64,000 nucleotides of DNA from Puccinia triticina (Eukaryota > Basidiomycota > Pucciniomycetes > Pucciniales > Pucciniaceae), in contig NC_070575.1 in NCBI RefSeq assembly GCF_026914185.1, positions 2,356,001-2,420,000 on the forward strand. The letters are read 5' to 3'. Below are positions 1 through 12,190 of this stretch, in pieces. Numbering within the stretch: position 1 is the stretch's first letter; each line of letters opens with the position of its first letter. The position numbers and the translations under genes were made by a program. A model generated the notes under the pieces. It did not search any database. It was not told the origin of the DNA and saw nothing but the letters and a program-made list of their open reading frames with translations.

Positions 1-3000
1 GTCTCCAATTAGCCCACCAGGCAGTGTCAGCTACTTTCTCCAAAGTCCTATCCTCAGAAAGATGGCCAGAGTAGACACTGTCGTGGCATTCATGTAAGAT
101 GGTGTTGATGCTTTCTTTGTCAGCTAGGACTAGGACAGAATTATGTTTTTCTCTGAAGTAGATGAGGCCATCAAATATAGAGAACCTTCCTTCATCATAT
201 AGCTTTCTCCAAGGATCTTGTAGAGAGTTTTTCAGCTGGGCATCTTTAGCATCTTTCAACAAAAGCTCAGACAAGATAACAGTGTTTTTATCTTGTTGGT
301 AACCTTCTCTCACAGAGTCAAAGAACTCATTCTTGAAAGTGGAGACATGGATGCCCATGATGGGGAACCTATCATCATCTTTGTCTTCTGGGTCATAAGC
401 AGGGTTACTAGGATCATTTGGCAAAGCCCATCTGCTAAGTCCGTCTGCATTCTTGTGAATGTTCCCATCTCTGTGGATTATGGTCATATTGCCTCTGTAT
501 TCCTGGATAGCAATCTGCCACCTGAGCATGTGTCTATTGGGCGTCTTCATGTTCAGCAAGGATCTCAAAGCTGTGCAGTCAGTTACAACATGAAAAACAC
601 TGCCATCCAAGTAGTAATGGAGTTTTTCTAAGGCCCATACTAGACACAAGCATTCAAGTTGACTAGCACCATATCTAGTTTCACTGTCCTTCAATTGTCT
701 GGATATGAAAACAATGGGTCCTTCTTTCCTTACTCCATCAATGATTTGAACTTGGTGTAAAGCAGCACCTAGACCAGTCATGCTAGCATCTACATAGAGT
801 GTGAAAGGATGGGCCCAGTCCAGGAACAATAGTAAGGGAGCTGCAGTCAGTTTCTCTTTCAACAAGTTATAGGCCACTATCCTGTGATGAGTCATCTCAT
901 ATATGACATCTATCCTGGTAAGCTCAGTAAGAGGCTTTTCTATCTCTGCAAACTTCTCAATGTGTTGTCTGTAGTAACCAGCAAAACCAAGGAAAGATTG
1001 CATTTCTTTCCTACTACTGGGCACAGGCTTTTGGAGGACAGCAGCCACTTTATTCTGATCTATTCCTATAGCAATTCCAGAAACAAGATGGCCTAGAGCT
1101 TTGATTTGATCAAATCCAAAGTTACACTTCTTCAGGGATATTTTCATATTCATATTGATGACAACTTTAAGTATCCTGTCTATCCTAGTGAGGTGTTCTT
1201 CCCAAGTATTGGACATAATGATGATATCATCAATGTAGATAATGACCCACTTCTCATCAATTTCTTTTCTGAACTCAATGTCCATCATCCTCTGGAAATG
1301 GGAGGGGGCATTCTTGATTCCAAAGGGCATTCTCAGATATTCATAGATTCCTTTGTGCATAATAATCCTGAGCAGGTGTCTGGAATCTTCTGCAATGACA
1401 TTCTGGTGAAAACCTTTGAGTACATCCATGCTAGTCAGAAATTTAGCTTTGGCTAGGTTGTTCAGAGTCTCACTGATTTTGGGAATGGGATATCTGTCTG
1501 AAGCAGTGTAGGAGTTTAAAGCTCTGAAATCTCCTACCATCCTGGACTTCCCATTATGCCAGGCAATGATCACAGGAGTGGTGATCTCAACTACTTCATT
1601 ATGGCCAACCTTTCTTAGAACATTCAGTTTTACTAGTTCTTCAATATGTTGCTCAAGAGCTTCTCTGCTTTTGGGGCTGGCAGGATAAGGTGGTCTTCTG
1701 AGAAGAGGAGGATAAGGCCTTTCAGTTGTCAGCTTGAGGTGAACTTCATGGCCTTTAATGGCACCAAGGGGCTGGTTGGTGTTGGAGAAGGCAAGTTTGT
1801 TATTGTAGAGGACTTCAAACAGCTTCTCTTTCTGCTCAATGGTCAGTTTATCACTGAATTTGGCTTCACAGAGTTCCTCCACAATAAATTTCTGCAGTTG
1901 GGGATGGGACTTCTTTACAGCAGAAATTTCATTGGAAGGACTGATCATTCTCTCCAGATGATGAGATTTAAAACTGAATTTCTTCCTCTTGTTCTCATTG
2001 CCAATGGTAAAGAATCTCTCTTTACTGTTTGTGATATCAAAACCATACAGAGACATGTAATCATTTCCAAGTATAAGGTAATTTATTCTTGCATTTTTCA
2101 TAACTACAAATTCTGCTAGAATTCTTACTGAACCTTTAGTGTGAGGAAAAATCAAAGCCATTTCTATTATGCCCATTGGCTGCAATTGGTCACTACAGCT
2201 GTGGAATTTAGCATGGTTGATTGGCATGAGTTTGTTTTCCCATTCTGGTATTATGGAATCTAGCAATCTGTTGCTGATGATTGAACAAGAAGCTCCACTA
2301 TCAAGAAGACATGAGTGTTCTTTGGATTCAATGAGGACAGTAGTGAGATTTGCTTTTCCAGTAAGATGAGCTTTTCCTCTATCAGGTTTACATTTCATCA
2401 GTCTAGCATCCTCTACATGGGAAGACTGGCATGATTTGTCCCAGGTCTGAGGTTGATGAGTCTCAGCTTGGATTTCAGCAATGGAGAAGTCTTGGTTTAT
2501 CTCACACTCTACAGCGTGTGCTCCAAAATCAAAGTCAACTAGGGGATCATAATTAGCACCATTTCCATTGTCCATAGCAAGGATCATGTGATTGGTTCTA
2601 TGATTCTCTTCTTCTTCATCTAGCTCTGATCCAGACTTTTGTGGCTCACCTTGATCTTCTCCATTGTCACTTTTGGGATCATCATCATCATCCATTCCTA
2701 CATTGTTGATCCTGTTCTTCTTCTTAGGGCATTCCCTGGAGAAGTGGCCAGTTTGTTTGCAGAAATGACATATAAGTTTGTCCTTTTCAGGGGCAGAGGC
2801 TGGATTTCTTCTTGCAGAGGATTCATTTGGCTTATCAGCTTTCTCAGGCACAGGATTATTTCTCCACTGAGATCTGTTTGGAGCACTATAATTATTTGTC
2901 ACAGGCTTGTTCCTTTTCATGACTCTGTCTATGACTTCTTCAGCAATTATGACCATGTCCTCAAAGCTCATTTCAGTAGCATCTCTCTTGTATCTGCTTT

Positions 3001-4342
3001 TAACAGCATGCTCAAGATTTGGAGGGCATTGCTTTAAGATCTTCTCACAAATGAGATACTCACTGAGCTCAGGTTGATAAGCTTTCAGTCTTTCTCTTTG
3101 AGTACCAAACCATTTATGGATTTTTCTCCCATCATAAGCAAAGTGATCACTTTCAAACTCTTGTTGCATTTTCCATTTCCAGTTCTCAGTACCAAACTTA
3201 TTTCTGATGGCATTCTTCCACCAGGCCCAAGACTTGTTTCCATACTTGTCTCTGATGCCAAGATACCAATTTCTTGCTGTGTCAGTCAGCAATATTGTCA
3301 ATCTACTGATTATCATGTTGTCAAGCATCAAGTAATCTCTAACAAGGATGTCTGTGTTCTTAATCCAAAGCTCATGATTGTAGGGCAATTCACCTGAGAA
3401 CTTATCCCATTCACTGTTCTTTGGTATGCTCTTCCACAGCTCTCTCCTCATGTCAAAGTCAATTGATCCATGATCAATGTAGGGGAATTCATCATTGGCA
3501 GTTGGAATATTTTCATTACTAGCTGACTTGGAGAAATTGGCTCTAGCAGATTGGTGGGATTCAGGTAGAGGAGTATTGTCCATGGCAGGTGGAGGTCTAT
3601 GAGAATCATACTGGGAAGGATTTGTCTGATTGTTTTGATAGTGATTAGTCTCACTCTGCACATTGAGCAATGGGTTATTGTAATGGAGATGAGGAGGACA
3701 ATCTCTACTAGCATTAACCAAGGTCTCTAACTTGGTATTTGTTTGATGTACCACAGAAGAAATGTCACTGAATCTTCTCTTGGTTTGCTCAAATCTGTTA
3801 TGACCATTAGTTTGAAGGTCACTCATTTGGTTTTCTAGAGAAGAAAGTTTGTGATACATTTTATCTTCCATATCATCCAAGTTCTTACCAAGGGAGTCCA
3901 TATTGGAGTGGCATTGAGATTCATTCACTAGAATAAGGTCTTGCACTCCTTCCAATTTGTCTTGGACACTTTCCATTTTCTCCTCAATGAGTTTTCTCAA
4001 TTGATCAAACTCATTGGTGCTCCCAGATGGTCTTTCTTTGGCACATTCTCTCATTTGGTTCAGAAATTGATCAAGCATTTGGGGCATAAATTCTTCTCTG
4101 AAGATGTCAATAATTGAAACATTTAAGACTTGTTTGAAATTCTGCACACATGATTCTAACAATGTACCAGGGATAGTTTCAATAGTTCCTGAAAGTTCAG
4201 ATAAGAATTTGGAGAATAAAGCTTGTAATTTTTCTTCCAATAACAAGGGACCATTGTGAGACAATTCAGAGTTAAGATTATTGAGAAAAAATTCACGGCT
4301 TGAAGGGCTAGAAAGATTGTCAAAGTCTAAACTCAAACCCAT
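1..4342 (-). CDS. Gag-Pol polyprotein of Ty3/gypsy element (partial at 3' end)
   Basis: Reading the minus strand from the ATG at 4340-4342 gives about 1,447 codons without a stop up to the window edge. The gag part is coiled-coil rich and ends in a CCHC zinc knuckle near residues 523-537 ([14 protein letters not shown]). A retroviral-type protease motif, LLDSGAS, lies near residue 680. Reverse transcriptase has the catalytic YIDD near residue 1034 (plus-strand 1228-1240). RNase H begins with LYVDAS near residue 1180 and has TDCTAL further on. The last visible residues carry the first His of the integrase HHCC zinc finger ([11 protein letters not shown]). Gag and Pol are in one frame, with no frameshift. 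The frame remains open upstream of the chosen ATG, so the true start could lie further 5'. It appears coding-competent as far as it can be read. Confidence 0.93.
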   Translation of the reverse strand, partial: MGLSLDFDNLSSPSSREFFLNNLNSELSHNGPLLLEEKLQALFSKFLSELSGTIETIPGTLLESCVQNFKQVLNVSIIDIFREEFMPQMLDQFLNQMRECAKERPSGSTNEFDQLRKLIEEKMESVQDKLEGVQDLILVNESQCHSNMDSLGKNLDDMEDKMYHKLSSLENQMSDLQTNGHNRFEQTKRRFSDISSVVHQTNTKLETLVNASRDCPPHLHYNNPLLNVQSETNHYQNNQTNPSQYDSHRPPPAMDNTPLPESHQSARANFSKSASNENIPTANDEFPYIDHGSIDFDMRRELWKSIPKNSEWDKFSGELPYNHELWIKNTDILVRDYLMLDNMIISRLTILLTDTARNWYLGIRDKYGNKSWAWWKNAIRNKFGTENWKWKMQQEFESDHFAYDGRKIHKWFGTQRERLKAYQPELSEYLICEKILKQCPPNLEHAVKSRYKRDATEMSFEDMVIIAEEVIDRVMKRNKPVTNNYSAPNRSQWRNNPVPEKADKPNESSARRNPASAPEKDKLICHFCKQTGHFSRECPKKKNRINNVGMDDDDDPKSDNGEDQGEPQKSGSELDEEEENHRTNHMILAMDNGNGANYDPLVDFDFGAHAVECEINQDFSIAEIQAETHQPQTWDKSCQSSHVEDARLMKCKPDRGKAHLTGKANLTTVLIESKEHSCLLDSGASCSIISNRLLDSIIPEWENKLMPINHAKFHSCSDQLQPMGIIEMALIFPHTKGSVRILAEFVVMKNARINYLILGNDYMSLYGFDITNSKERFFTIGNENKRKKFSFKSHHLERMISPSNEISAVKKSHPQLQKFIVEELCEAKFSDKLTIEQKEKLFEVLYNNKLAFSNTNQPLGAIKGHEVHLKLTTERPYPPLLRRPPYPASPKSREALEQHIEELVKLNVLRKVGHNEVVEITTPVIIAWHNGKSRMVGDFRALNSYTASDRYPIPKISETLNNLAKAKFLTSMDVLKGFHQNVIAEDSRHLLRIIMHKGIYEYLRMPFGIKNAPSHFQRMMDIEFRKEIDEKWVIIYIDDIIIMSNTWEEHLTRIDRILKVVINMNMKISLKKCNFGFDQIKALGHLVSGIAIGIDQNKVAAVLQKPVPSSRKEMQSFLGFAGYYRQHIEKFAEIEKPLTELTRIDVIYEMTHHRIVAYNLLKEKLTAAPLLLFLDWAHPFTLYVDASMTGLGAALHQVQIIDGVRKEGPIVFISRQLKDSETRYGASQLECLCLVWALEKLHYYLDGSVFHVVTDCTALRSLLNMKTPNRHMLRWQIAIQEYRGNMTIIHRDGNIHKNADGLSRWALPNDPSNPAYDPEDKDDDRFPIMGIHVSTFKNEFFDSVREGYQQDKNTVILSELLLKDAKDAQLKNSLQDPWRKLYDEGRFSIFDGLIYFREKHNSVLVLADKESINTILHECHDSVYSGHLSEDRTLEKVADTAWWANWR

Positions 4343-4356
4343 TGGGGAAGCAGAAC

Positions 4357-5568
4357 TTATTGAGCTCTTCCTCTTCCCCTCCCACGCCGGTATCCTCTTG
4401 CTGATCCTCGAGAAGCTCTCATGAGGTACGCTCCTATTTGGAGGACTCTTTGAGTGTCGTCCCTCGGACGCCTCCAGTTCCTCCCCGATCCTCTCCAGTT
4501 TTGAGAAGGATTGTGGCGCTGCGGATGCGCGTACGGTGCTCCTGCTGCTTGATAGTGGGGTGGACGTGGTTGGTAATGCTCGCCAGGGTGTTGGTACGGA
4601 GGGTGAGTCGTGACTTGGCTCCCATCTAGCGGTGTAGTAGCTTGGTGTCTCGCGACCAGCTGTTGAGGATGCGGCGGTGGCGGCGGCGGCGGCGGACCCA
4701 AGGTACTGCCGTTGTGCGCTGGGTTGCGGCCCTGGGTTTGCGTAGGCGGCGGTGGTGGCTGAAGCCCTTGGTTGTACTGAGGGGTATGACCCTGGTACCC
4801 CGCCTCTTGCGTTCGGTGTCAAAAACTCGCTGGCTCTGGGGTCGGCGTCGCCATCATAGGCTGATGGTGCGGGTGCGGCGCTATAGCTAGGGACTGATTG
4901 TTCTGCGAAGGGGGAGCGGCGATAGCTGGAGGCGCGTAGTTGTTGCCTTGATGGTACAAGGTGCGCTCGAGTTCGTTCAGCTCGATCCGAGGGATCCATT
5001 CTTGACAGATTCTGATGGTCTCCTCTCTCCCGGCTATCTCTTGGATCATGTCCTGCGTCGTTGCCGCTTGCGTGAGGATCATCCTCACCGATCTCCAGTT
5101 CTGCGCCTCTCGAGCCCGGACGAAGAGGTCGAACTGATTGTTGAACAGGTTCACTAGACCTGTCAACTCGGGATCCTCCGGTATGAGGTCCATAGGACCT
5201 GAAGAATCCTCTGCCTGATGGTTCTGAATGGGCGGAAGTAGGGCTAAGTCCGGTGGCGCCTCCGGTCGTAAGCCCGCTGGGTTGGTAGGCTGGGAGGTCG
5301 GTTGACTGCCGGCTACATTCATTGGCTCCCGCTCCACTGGGCGCGGCACTGGGGTCGACCGGTTGGAGGCTAGGGCTAGGGATGTTTCCCTCGGATTGTA
5401 CAACGCTGGGGGAATTCCTGTGTCCGGTGGCAGCGGTTCCTCTTGTGGGAAACTGAGAAAGTCCTCTCCCAGCGGCGGCAAAGCCGATTCGAGCTCTTCG
5501 AAGCCGCTCCTCGGCCGCTGGGCTGAGTTGGTAACGGAGCTGTTGCTCGGCGGAGAGATTTCTGCCAT
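4357..5568 (-). pseudogene. Extra leader ORF of the retroelement, proline-rich with RG-rich tail, one in-frame stop
   Basis: A minus-strand frame starts at 5568 (MAEISPPSN...) and runs 249 codons to a TGA at 4819-4821. It continues in the same frame for another 154 codons to a TAA at 4357-4359, just 15 bp before the gag-pol ATG. The protein has a Pro-rich N-terminus, a structured middle of about 90 residues ([17 protein letters not shown] region), a Pro/Gln/His-rich stretch with a polyproline run, and an RGRGRGR end. I recognise no domain. The codon preceding and following the stop read TTT-TGA-CAC, so a CGA-to-TGA change is the simplest explanation. The segment is clearly more GC-rich than gag-pol. 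It could be an element-encoded accessory or Gag-like protein, or a captured gene. Confidence 0.6.
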
Positions 5569-5649
5569 TTCTGAGATGTGGTGGCATGTTGGTCAGAAAG
5601 GTATTCAAAGCGGGAAAATCAGTTATGGAAGGCAAGAGAGGAGGTGTTT

Positions 5650-6148
5650 TTAGATACCTGTAGCCTTAGACTTCGCTGAAAGCCTTCTACTTTTTCTGGT
5701 AGATGAAGAGGTCTTCTTCTTGCTTTTAGTGCTTGGCTTCGCGGATGGTTCTGATGTCCAGTCGGCGAGTTTAACCGGAGCTTTAACCTTTCGGCGACGA
5801 GGTTTAGGGTCTCTAGAAGTGGCTATGGGTGTCCACGTGGAGCTGCTGATCAAGCTCCCTTCCTTGGGTTCGGCGACTCGGCGATTTTCGCTGGTTTCGG
5901 AGTCTGCGCTCTCCTACGGGAATGGTTCAAAAATTACGAAACCGGTTGGAAACAATTCCTGACAATCTGAGGTCTGATTGGACGAGTCCTTGGCTTACTT
6001 CAAGCTGATCTTCTTCCTCGGAATTGAGAGGTATGGACGATAAATCAGACGAAGGCAAGGCTTTTCCTGCTTGGTTTTTGCGGTTCTTCACTTTTGCAAG
6101 CGCAGCGCGGGTGTAATAATTTTTTAGAGAGGTTACAGATGATTTCAA
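5650..6148 (-). pseudogene. Broken basic leader ORFs of the retroelement
   Basis: Two overlapping minus-strand frames look protein-like but do not connect. One starts at 6148 (73 codons, LYS/ASN-rich then acidic). The other runs to 5650, ending in a Lys/Ser/Thr-rich stretch (KSKKKTSSSTRKSRR). They lie between the 5' LTR and the 5568 start. They may be the remains of one upstream coding segment, perhaps spliced to the next ORF. No function is recognised. Confidence 0.3.
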
Positions 6149-6324
6149 TCAGTTGGAAATAAGGTTAAGAAGGATTTTGGACGGATTGGAGCGTCAATAA
6201 GAGTAATTTTTTTTTTTTTTTTTCAAGTTTTTACGTTATTTTCTGAGTTTTTTTTGTTTAATTTATTCAGGATGATCAGTCCTTTTATTTTAAGAAATCT
6301 AGACGTATGAAAAAGGGATTAATT

Positions 6325-6343
6325 TCCTGATGAGGCCCCCAAT
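6325..6343 (-). promoter_or_regulatory. Probable tRNA primer binding site
   Basis: Immediately downstream of the LTR on the minus strand, after A or AT, comes TTGGGGGCCTCATCAGG. A TGG-starting stretch two or three bases from the LTR end is the usual position and form of a primer binding site. The matching tRNA is not identified here. Confidence 0.5.
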
Positions 6344-7295
6344 TGTGAGCCTGTGTCTCTTATGTGACAGCAGGACACAAGAAAAATGGGTGGGCACTGC
6401 TTGGATTTCTTGGGATAAAGAAATAACAAACAGTAAGAGAAAAAGAGAGAGAGAGAAATAGATGATCTGAGAGATGATATTCAAGGTTCTGTTGACCTGT
6501 AGGTGGGAACTAACATCCACTAGCAATGCTACTCCTTAAGGGAGTGCTGCCAAGCTGTGCCAGAGATTGCAACAGCCTCTTCTCACAATGGAAACGTGGA
6601 AGGTATCTGAATTAGACAAGTCTAATCAGCCACAATTTTTAGATTTCTCTGTGGATAGTCAAGGTTCTTTAAAGGGAAACCTATGTGGTTTGTTACTGAC
6701 AAAAACCACAGAAAAAGAAGGATATGAAGTGATTTGATCCTTGAGAGTAGATGTCTAGAGGTATATGTACCTGTGATCAAAGAGGAGAGAAACAAACAAG
6801 AGAGGAGAGAAAGCAGTCAAAGAGACAGAGAGGAACTCCTCTGAGATAATCAAGGTTCAATGAAAAGGGTACTAACTGTCAATATTCCTGTTGGTGATAC
6901 TGGGAGTGTAGTGGCCTTGTTCTGGTGATCCTGGGTTGTCTGGAGGTGTGGTTCTGGTCTGCTGAAGTCTGTAGATCCTCCTCAGGCAAGGGGGATCCTG
7001 ACTTCGAAAATTTTCACAGTTTGCTTATGTAATTACATATGTACATGTGGTTTGGCGGGCCTGGTAGCGCTGACACGTCACAACTGCGCATGCGCGCCAC
7101 AACTCAAGAACTCAGGGAAGGAGTAGAGTTACAGAGAATTGGTAAGTTGTAACTAGGGTTAAAATTGCATGAGGAAACAGAATATGAAGTCAAAACAAGG
7201 ATATCTCTTAAGATGAAAAAGATATGAAGTAATTCATATGTAAAAAGTAGAAAAAGGCAGACTTTAGGTCAGCTGTGTTGACTCTAAGGCTGACA
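6344..7295 (-). repeat. 5' LTR of the Ty3/gypsy element
   Basis: This 952-bp repeat has the termini TGTGAGCC...GGCTGACA on the plus strand, i.e. TG...CA in both readings. It is nearly identical, over the same length, to 37581-38532 and more diverged from 10499-11467. It is AT-rich, with purine-rich stretches and two short internal runs about a tryptic CTGACACGTCACAACTGCGC segment near 7070-7090. The cryptic 75-residue frame inside it (6526-6299) recurs in the other copies and is not treated as a gene. Confidence 0.95.
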
Positions 7296-7817
7296 GTGTA
7301 AATCGAAGGGAAGTCCTCCAATAGCTTCAATGGTTTTAACGGGCAGCGAGATGAAGCTCGGAAAGTGTAGATCTATTTCGGTGAGCGAACCTGAGAAATA
7401 ATTGACCAAAAACTCTAGAGTTTCCCAGGAGCTCCGTGATGGTTGCTCATTCTTATCTGTAGTTGACCCTCTGCTCCCGAGCTGAGAAAATGTTGAGGGA
7501 GCTCCGAGGCGACTACAGTGGAGGACTTGACAGTGCGGGCGGATGGTGGATGATGGACGATTGATAAGATAGTCAATGAGCTCCTGTTGTTGGTTATGCT
7601 CAGAGTCGAAGTACAGTTCCCTGTACAAGTGATGGACGTAGAACCAATCAGCCCATTTGCGGCAAACCAGCCTCAAAGTGACCACCGTCCGTTTTTCACA
7701 AGCTATGATCACAGGGTGACGATAAGACCAATAATACTTGCATCCCAATTTGACTGCAACGAGACATTGGAAAATGATGTCGAGCACGTCATCGGGAAGA
7801 TCGAGTATGGTTGCCAT
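7284..7817 (-). pseudogene. F-box protein gene, C-terminus removed by the LTR insertion
   Basis: The ATG at 7817 opens MATILDLPDDVLDIIFQCL, a typical N-terminal F-box, continued by LRLVCRKWADWF. F-box proteins bind Skp1 and recruit substrates to SCF ubiquitin ligases. About 174 residues of host sequence remain. The frame then crosses the retrotransposon boundary at 7295/7296 and ends four codons later at 7284, so the leucine-rich or other substrate-binding C-terminus is lost. A longer reading from 8030 is open, but its extra N-terminus is encoded by a GC-rich hairpin repeat (7901-8041), so I prefer the internal ATG. Confidence 0.7.
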
Positions 7818-7900
7818 TCTGCACTGGACAAACAATCCCAAATTCTCAAGGCGACTGTCGAGCTTCCGTTTGTTGGAACCGCTGATGGGGCGGCGGGCAA

Positions 7901-8045
7901 CGAACTTAACACAAGTGCCCTGCTGTGGGGTGCGCCAGCCAGTTGGCTGGCTGGTCGGTTCACGAAGCGAACCCCCCCGCAGGGGGGACTTGCGCCTTAA
8001 GTCAACAAACCCGCGTGATGAGTTTCCCACCTTTTGGTGGGAGAA
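7901..8045 (+). repeat. GC-rich hairpin repeat, copy A
   Basis: It begins CGAACTTAACACAAGTGCCC, passes through a GC-rich palindromic centre, and returns with AGGGGGGACTTGCGCC. A second small dyad (TCCCACC/GGTGGGA) follows at 8026-8041. The stretch CCCGCGTGATGAGTTTCCC after it recurs in inverted orientation at 20704-20766. It belongs to the recurrent hairpin family described in the findings. Confidence 0.6.
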
Positions 8046-8422
8046 AACTTCAGCCTCGAATTACACAATGTCCTCAAAACTTTGAGGATGTCTGAGCAGG
8101 GTTTATGGAAGAGCTGCATCTTCCTGTTCATCCAACCCAAACTCAGAAAAACTGCATAACCTTGTGATTTTATAATAATGTTCCAAAAGTGGGAGCCTCG
8201 AGGTCCTCCCAAGTTAAGCTTACTGATCTGACTAACTTTTGTATGTACAAAACCTTATGTGTTTAATCCACAAAGTTAGTGGTCGAAAAAAAGAACACAT
8301 ATCATCGGACATAATCCCGAAAAAGACACCCTCCTCACAGAACAAGCAGCCACCGGAATCAGTCTTCTCGGGACGGAAACTCTTGACAAAAGCTAAAAAA
8401 ACTCAGACCGGCCTCAATCAAG

Positions 8423-11400
8423 ATGCGACGGAATGGCTTTTGCCCTCAACTGAAAACCGAATATCAAAAAGTCCGACACATATGCGACACCATTTTGAGG
8501 TCTAATCTAACCCCAAAGAAGTTTCTCCAGGCCTTTCTCACAAACCAGCACATCCAGTTGGCCTTACGTCGTGGAAGTTGGGGAACCGAGGACGGCTGGC
8601 CTTCAACATTAGATCTACTTCAGTCAATCAAACGGCTTGCAAATAAGACAAAAATCGGTTGTGCTTTCTGGAAAGATTTCATTTTAAACGAGGTCAGTTT
8701 AGTTTATAATGATGTGACTCTTGCATGCTAGACTTGACTGACTCAAATACTTTGATAGGCAAAAATCTGTGTTAATAGTGAATCCCCCAAACGTGGTGTA
8801 TTTCCGAATGGCACTTACCACAGCTCACACAAGATTGACAAAAACTTCTTCACTGGCAAATCAAAAAACGCCCGGAACTCCCAGCTTATCAAAGAGGATA
8901 TGCCATTTCTGTATGAGCTCATCTCCTCAAAGCTTTTGAACAGGATCAATCCTAAACATCAAGATGATCCAGAAAACAATCTTGATTGCGACGATACCGG
9001 CTCTGTCAACTCTGAGGATAGTGTAGAAGAACTCGATGTTGACAACCAAGATGCTCCAACTGTAGAGCCCGGACACAATCAGAAGAAGAAGCTTTCCCAA
9101 ACTAGACAAGAGAAGCGGGCATGCATGGTGTGTACAGACAAACACAAGCGGGTGTTTTATATTTCCATTCTACAGGACTAACTAGCTATCTTCTGTTGTT
9201 TTTTAGGCAGCAAAGACAATATGTGCCATGGTATCGTTTGGAGAAAACCGTCGAGCAAACTCAATGCAGCTATGGAACTCTGTCGTATTTGTGGCCTGCG
9301 GTGTTACCGAACAAATCAATAGCTACCTTCATTACATTGGTCTTACAATGTCTCAAAAAACCGCTCTCTCAGCTCTCAAACGGTTGAATTATCTAGCTCA
9401 GAAAAACCTTGCCAGGAAGCTTTTGGTACAATTGCGGGCACCTCTTTCTCCATTCATTTGTATCGACAACATTGACTTTGAAGAGCGCATCCATTTCAAA
9501 TCTGTCGAAAAAACTAGCCACATGTTCCATGGAACATGGGGCTATGTTCATACTCTTGATCCTTCTCTCATCGAAGGAAACGATCCGGACGATTTCTCAA
9601 TGGAAAGCTTCAAACAAGCCATCAAAGATTCGGCCAATTTGAAGGTTTCTCCAAAAAATTTTATACCGACGCCAGAGCAGGAGGCCCACTTTGGCTCCGC
9701 AACCAAGAGCCAGATTGCTCAAGTGATGATGACTTACATAGCCACCACCAATGATCCGAAACGCCTGATCCCTCTTGAGCCACCAACAATCGATCAAATT
9801 CGTGCCCAAAAGCCAGATATTGCAATGATGAAACTCATGTTGGCATCGGATAACTGCGCCGAAGGAATCGGCAATGTCTTGAACGATATTATTGCTCAAA
9901 CAAACCTCAAACCCGATCAATTCTTCTCAGAGCTACAGGTGATGGAGGGAGATCTAGGAACAATTCTCAATTTGGAATGTTTGCGATCCCAACGAAGACC
10001 TAGCGGGCACAACAAAGAAAGTCTTGGAAATATATTTATGCTGTTGGGCGCCGCTCACACTTTGTGGAACATTAGTCAAGCTATATTTTTGAAGCACTTT
10101 GGTAACAACAGGAATCAAGAGGATCTCGGAGCGTAGAGGACCCTTCAAGCCCTTGGACTTCCGTCGGAGAAACCAGCTGCAAAAAAGGATTTCACCCTTA
10201 TGCTCACGAATATCCAGAAGATACACGAAGTGACTCTTATTCATTGTTTGCAGTAAGGTCCTTTGTATCCGTTCTCTTGATCTTCTTAGCATTTCCCTCT
10301 GACATTTACGGTTTTCTGAGCCAGACTAGTTATGCAACAACCCCGAAACAGCTTACCCAATGATAAATTGAAATTGACGGCCGCATCAATCAACCAGATT
10401 ATCAATGCTTGCTATAATCGTTTCTTTGGACGGGCAGCATTTCAAAAGGCCAAGAATATGAACTTGCCTGCACTGTTCAATCTCATGACTCGGCTGTGTG
10501 TGAGCCTGAGTCTCTATAGTGACAGCAGGACACAAGAAATGGGGGGGGGGCAATAGTTGGATTTCTTGGGATAAAGAAAATACAACTATAAGAGAAAAGA
10601 GAAAGAGAGAGAGAAACCAAGCAGAATAAGAAAGAAGAGGAGTACTAGGTTATTCTAGTGGGAATGCACGTCCACTGGCAATGCTACTCTTCTGAAGATT
10701 GCTGCTAATCTGTGCTAGAAAGAGCTACAGCTTCCTCTCAGGAGGGTATCTGGATTAGATAAGTTTAATCCAGCCACAGTTTTTTAGACTTCTCTCTGGA
10801 TAGTCAAGGTTCTTAATGGGAAACCTGAGGGACAGCCCTGCAACCTAGATTTGAGGCAAAGGCCTGATGATAATAAGGGACAGCCCTGTGATCAAGAGAG
10901 AGGCAAAGGCCTGTAGAAGTGGAGGGACAGCCCTGTGATCAAGGAGGAGGCAAAACAAGAAGAAAGAGCAGATCAAGCAAGACACAGAGTTGTACCTCTG
11001 AGATAAACAAGGTTCAGTGAAAGAGGTTACTTACTTTCAATATCCTAGGCGCCTGTGACGGTAGATATACTGGGAGTATAGTAGGCTCTTTGGTGGTGAT
11101 CCTGGGGTTATCTGGGTGGTGGTTCTGGTGTGCTGAAGTCTGTAGATCCGCCTCAGGCAAGGGGGATCCTGACGACGAAAATTTTCACAGTTTGCTTATG
11201 TAATTTACATATGTACATGTGGTTTGGCGCGCTTGGTAGCGCTGACACGTCACAACTGCGCATGCGCGCCACAACTCAATAACTCAGGGAAGGAGCATAG
11301 TTACAGAGAATTGGTAAGTTGTAACTAGGGTTAAAATTGCATGAGGAAACAGAATATGAAGTCTAAATGAGGTTATCTCTTAAGATGAAAAAGATATGAA

Positions 11401-12190
11401 GTAATTCATATGTAAAAAGTAGAAAAAGGCAGACTTTAGGTCAGCTGAGTTGACTCTAAGGCTGACACTGTGTGACTTTGCAACCATTATTGAAGCCGAT
11501 CGGTCAATGAAAGCAGGTGATATTGGTCGATTGCTAAACATCTGGCGGAGATGGTCTGTGATGGCTCAAGGCATCAACGGTTTAACTCACTATTCAATCC
11601 ACCTTCCTAGAATGATCCTCTTAATCACAAAAGTCCTCCCACCAGCTCTTGGTCATGCAATACAACACTCTCTCCTAGTCACGCCGAGCGGACGGCCAGG
11701 TCATTTTGTAGCCAAGGACTTCTACCTTGAAACCAAGAATTATTGGCTCAAATTCATATTCAACAACAACGGAATTGAAACCAATGTGAAACAACTGACG
11801 GATGTGTTTTCTTCAGCTATACCGCTGGTCAGTTTATCCTAGTTTCTGCCAATAACTATGCTTGCTGAGTTGAGATTATTTTTTCTATGTTCCTCAAAGC
11901 TGCAACAGTTAATTCGATCAATCAAGGATGATTCAGGTATATCTGATTGCTATCAATCACGCAAGCATAAAATCACCATCCAGTCAATTAACGCCTTCCT
12001 TCGCATGGCGATCTCAAAGTCTATTGGAGACAGAACCGATTCCTTGCAGACAACGACAAACCCGGCTCCCCAAAAAGGTCAAAAGAAGACCAAAAAAGAC
12101 AAAGGGAAAACAACCGATATTCTGGAACAAGGTATACATGTCATGCAAGAAGATTCTGCTGGAGCGAGGACTATTTTGAATCGCTTCTGA
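8423..12190 (+). pseudogene. DUF6589 domain protein gene, broken by a solo LTR and nonsense codons
   Basis: Five exons fit one frame: 8423-8692, 8759-9127, 9207-10252, 10325-10498 joined over the LTR to 11473-11827, and 11900-12190. All junctions are GT-AG and keep phase. The product resembles the DUF6589 proteins abundant in basidiomycetes, from the N-terminal TPKKFLQAFLTNQ, through FICIDNIDFEERIH, MFHGTWGYVH, GDLGT and LLGAAHTLWN, to SGRPGHFVAKDFYLE and NYWLKFIFNN. Their biochemical role is not known to me. The gene is dead: TAG at 10134-10136 sits where the family usually has Trp (LGA-W), the 969-bp LTR interrupts exon 4, and the terminal TGA at 12188-12190 is followed by 47 open codons to a TAA at 12331. 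The N-terminus upstream of 8423 is uncertain. Confidence 0.75.
10494..11472 (-). repeat. Solo LTR with 5-bp target duplication CTGTG
   Basis: The LTR itself is 10499-11467 (969 bp, TGTGAGCC...GGCTGACA). CTGTG flanks it at 10494-10498 and 11468-11472. No internal retroelement sequence is present, so it is a solo LTR left by recombination between two LTRs. It is more diverged than the other two copies and carries an internal iteration of a GGGACAGCCCTG...AGGCAAAGGCCTG unit at about 10830-10950. Removing it together with one CTGTG restores the frame of the DUF6589 gene. Confidence 0.93.

Larger units (their letters stand above)
1..7295 (-). mobile_element. Ty3/gypsy LTR retrotransposon, 3' end outside window
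   Basis: On the minus strand the order is 5' LTR (7295-6344), probable primer binding site, a leader with broken frames (6148-4357), then gag, protease, reverse transcriptase, RNase H and the start of integrase. The order PR-RT-RH-IN is that of Ty3/gypsy elements. The 3' LTR and most of integrase lie left of base 1. The five bases next to the LTR at 7296-7300 (GTGTA) should be the target duplication, but the partner copy cannot be seen. The insertion has cut an F-box gene. Confidence 0.93.

Noticed and set aside
293..3714. Plus-strand and other-frame ORFs across the retrotransposon (e.g. 1646-2119, 2639-3037)
   Set aside because: They lie antisense or out of frame to the gag-pol frame, which carries the recognisable motifs.
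6299..6526. Hydrophobic 75-residue ORF, also at 37470-37763
   Set aside because: It is LTR sequence; the recurrence follows from the repeat, not from a gene.
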